Source of the DNA: Candidatus Saccharimonadia bacterium
GTDB taxonomy: Bacteria; Patescibacteriota; Saccharimonadia; Saccharimonadales; Saccharimonadaceae
Reading direction: 5' to 3'
Length of the DNA stretch: 6,516 nt
NCBI GenBank assembly: GCA_023257055.1
Contig: JALRDG010000021.1
Coordinates: forward strand, 1-6,516
Of this stretch, positions 5,774 through 6,516 are shown piece by piece (positions within the stretch are counted from its first letter, which is position 1; every line of letters begins with the position of its first letter). The notes beneath the pieces are model-generated. The model saw only the letters and a program-made list of their open reading frames with translations, was not told the origin of the DNA and ran no database searches. The position numbers and the translations under genes were made by a program.

Positions 5774-6516
5774 CTAAGCGACGGCAGGAGCGGACGCCTC
5801 GGCGTCAATGCTCACTGCAGGGGCAGTAGCTTCGGTGTCGACGGCTTCGACCGGAACGATGACCTCAGCCTCTACCGGCGCCACAGGGGCGGGTGCGGGC
5901 TCAGGTGCGACATTGGTCTCAACCGGAACGACTGCTTCGACAGGGGCCGCGGTCTGTACCGGCGGAGCCTCCACGGGGGCGGCAGCCGGAATGGGCGCGG
6001 GCTGTACGGGAGTCGTATCGATCATTTCGCCACTTCCGCCGCTCCAGACGAACTCTTCGTTCAGCGGAGCTTCGGGTGTGGCGCCCTGATTCGGGTCGAC
6101 GTAGGCGTCTTCCTGGACAGGGGGCACGATGACACCGATATTGGTATCGACAGGAGCAGGCGCCGGCGGAGCCGGGGGAACCTGCGTCTCGCCGCCAGTC
6201 GCCGGAATTTCGGCAGCGGGCGGAGCAGGGGTAGCCGGCGGGACCTCACCACGCACGATCGGTGCGGGCTCGGGGACGGCCGGCGGCACGTAGGTGTCGA
6301 CAGGCATGTTCTCTACCGGAACGGCAGGCGGAGCCGCAGGCTCTTCCTGGCCGGTGGTAGGGTCGATGATGTTGACGGTGAAATCGACATCTTCCAGAAT
6401 CTTTGAGCCGAGTCTCCTCGCGAACTCAACGGGTACGGCGTTTCCAATCATCTTGTAACCATCGGCGACTTTGTCGTAGATGAACTCGTAGGAATCTGGA
6501 AACGTTTGAACCCGAG
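5774..6516 (-). CDS. DNA (cytosine-5) methyltransferase, C-terminal end with long Pro/Ala/Val-rich tail (5' end outside window)
   Basis: The frame is open to the right edge, so the gene starts beyond it; an ATG at 6451 is internal. The visible 246 residues begin RVQTFPDSYEF, matching the conserved region before motif X of C5 methyltransferases, and continue YKMIGNAVPVEFARRLGSKI, a clear motif X (GNAVP) that completes the SAM pocket. The catalytic Pro-Cys motif and target-recognition region lie outside. After about residue 50 of the visible part comes a tail of about 195 residues that is almost entirely Pro, Ala, Val, Glu and Thr. It has six P-V-E-[A/T/N] units and one less biased island, EEFVWSGGSGEM. 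Normal enzymes end soon after motif X, so this tail is unusual. It is probably disordered. The stop is a tandem TAG TAG. No partner endonuclease is visible. G+C is much higher than in the left genes, suggesting transfer, phage origin or a chimeric contig. Confidence 0.85.
   Translation of the reverse strand, partial: RVQTFPDSYEFIYDKVADGYKMIGNAVPVEFARRLGSKILEDVDFTVNIIDPTTGQEEPAAPPAVPVENMPVDTYVPPAVPEPAPIVRGEVPPATPAPPAAEIPATGGETQVPPAPPAPAPVDTNIGVIVPPVQEDAYVDPNQGATPEAPLNEEFVWSGGSGEMIDTTPVQPAPIPAAAPVEAPPVQTAAPVEAVVPVETNVAPEPAPAPVAPVEAEVIVPVEAVDTEATAPAVSIDAEASAPAVA

Noticed and set aside
5808..6089. Long plus-strand open frame (93 codons, Gly/Ser/Thr/Ala-rich)
   Set aside because: It is the antisense of the Pro/Ala/Val tail of the cytosine methyltransferase; GC-rich low-complexity coding sequence leaves the opposite strand open. 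It has no ribosome-binding site or promoter.

Overview
The window looks like a piece of a small-genome Patescibacteria (CPR) chromosome, most plausibly Saccharibacteria (TM7). This rests on recalled family resemblance, not a search. The points are: the LPXTG-anchored DUF11 surface protein, with its Lys-rich N-terminus, single membrane segment and 'CDLTTKK...C' module; the short lysine-rich one-helix membrane protein that begins MAKQKKKRTKK; compact spacing; and several promoters whose -10 box sits directly before the ATG, so the mRNAs would be leaderless.

Left part (1-3726): the start of a response regulator reads leftward off the window. A 72-bp divergent promoter region separates it from a rightward class I SAM-dependent methyltransferase (159-1514) and then a 722-residue multi-pass membrane histidine kinase with a GAF-like region (1558-3726). 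A small-molecule-type methyltransferase beside a membrane sensor kinase and a response regulator is compatible with a signalling cassette, possibly one in which the enzyme makes or modifies the signal. That link is inference.

Middle part (3719-5480): two leftward genes. The nearer one encodes a 71-residue basic membrane protein whose 3' end overlaps the kinase 3' end by 8 bp. The other encodes a 451-residue sortase-type surface protein with a near-consensus promoter and a strong Shine-Dalgarno sequence. A hairpin with T-runs on both strands lies between them. It probably ends the surface-protein mRNA leftward and the kinase mRNA rightward, and it abuts the promoter of the small gene.

Right part (about 5540-6516): base composition changes sharply. 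By direct count, 5461-5520 has 17/60 G+C, 5641-5700 has 30/60 and 6181-6240 has 45/60; 241-300, inside the first gene, has 27/60. This part holds (i) a roughly 230-base stretch packed with consecutive perfect hairpins that looks like an unassigned structured RNA, and (ii) the leftward C-terminal end of a DNA cytosine-5 methyltransferase with conserved motif X, carrying an unusual tail of about 195 residues rich in Pro, Ala, Val and Glu. This part may be a mobile or phage-derived insertion, or a chimeric join. The structured region and the tailed methyltransferase are the most interesting content here.
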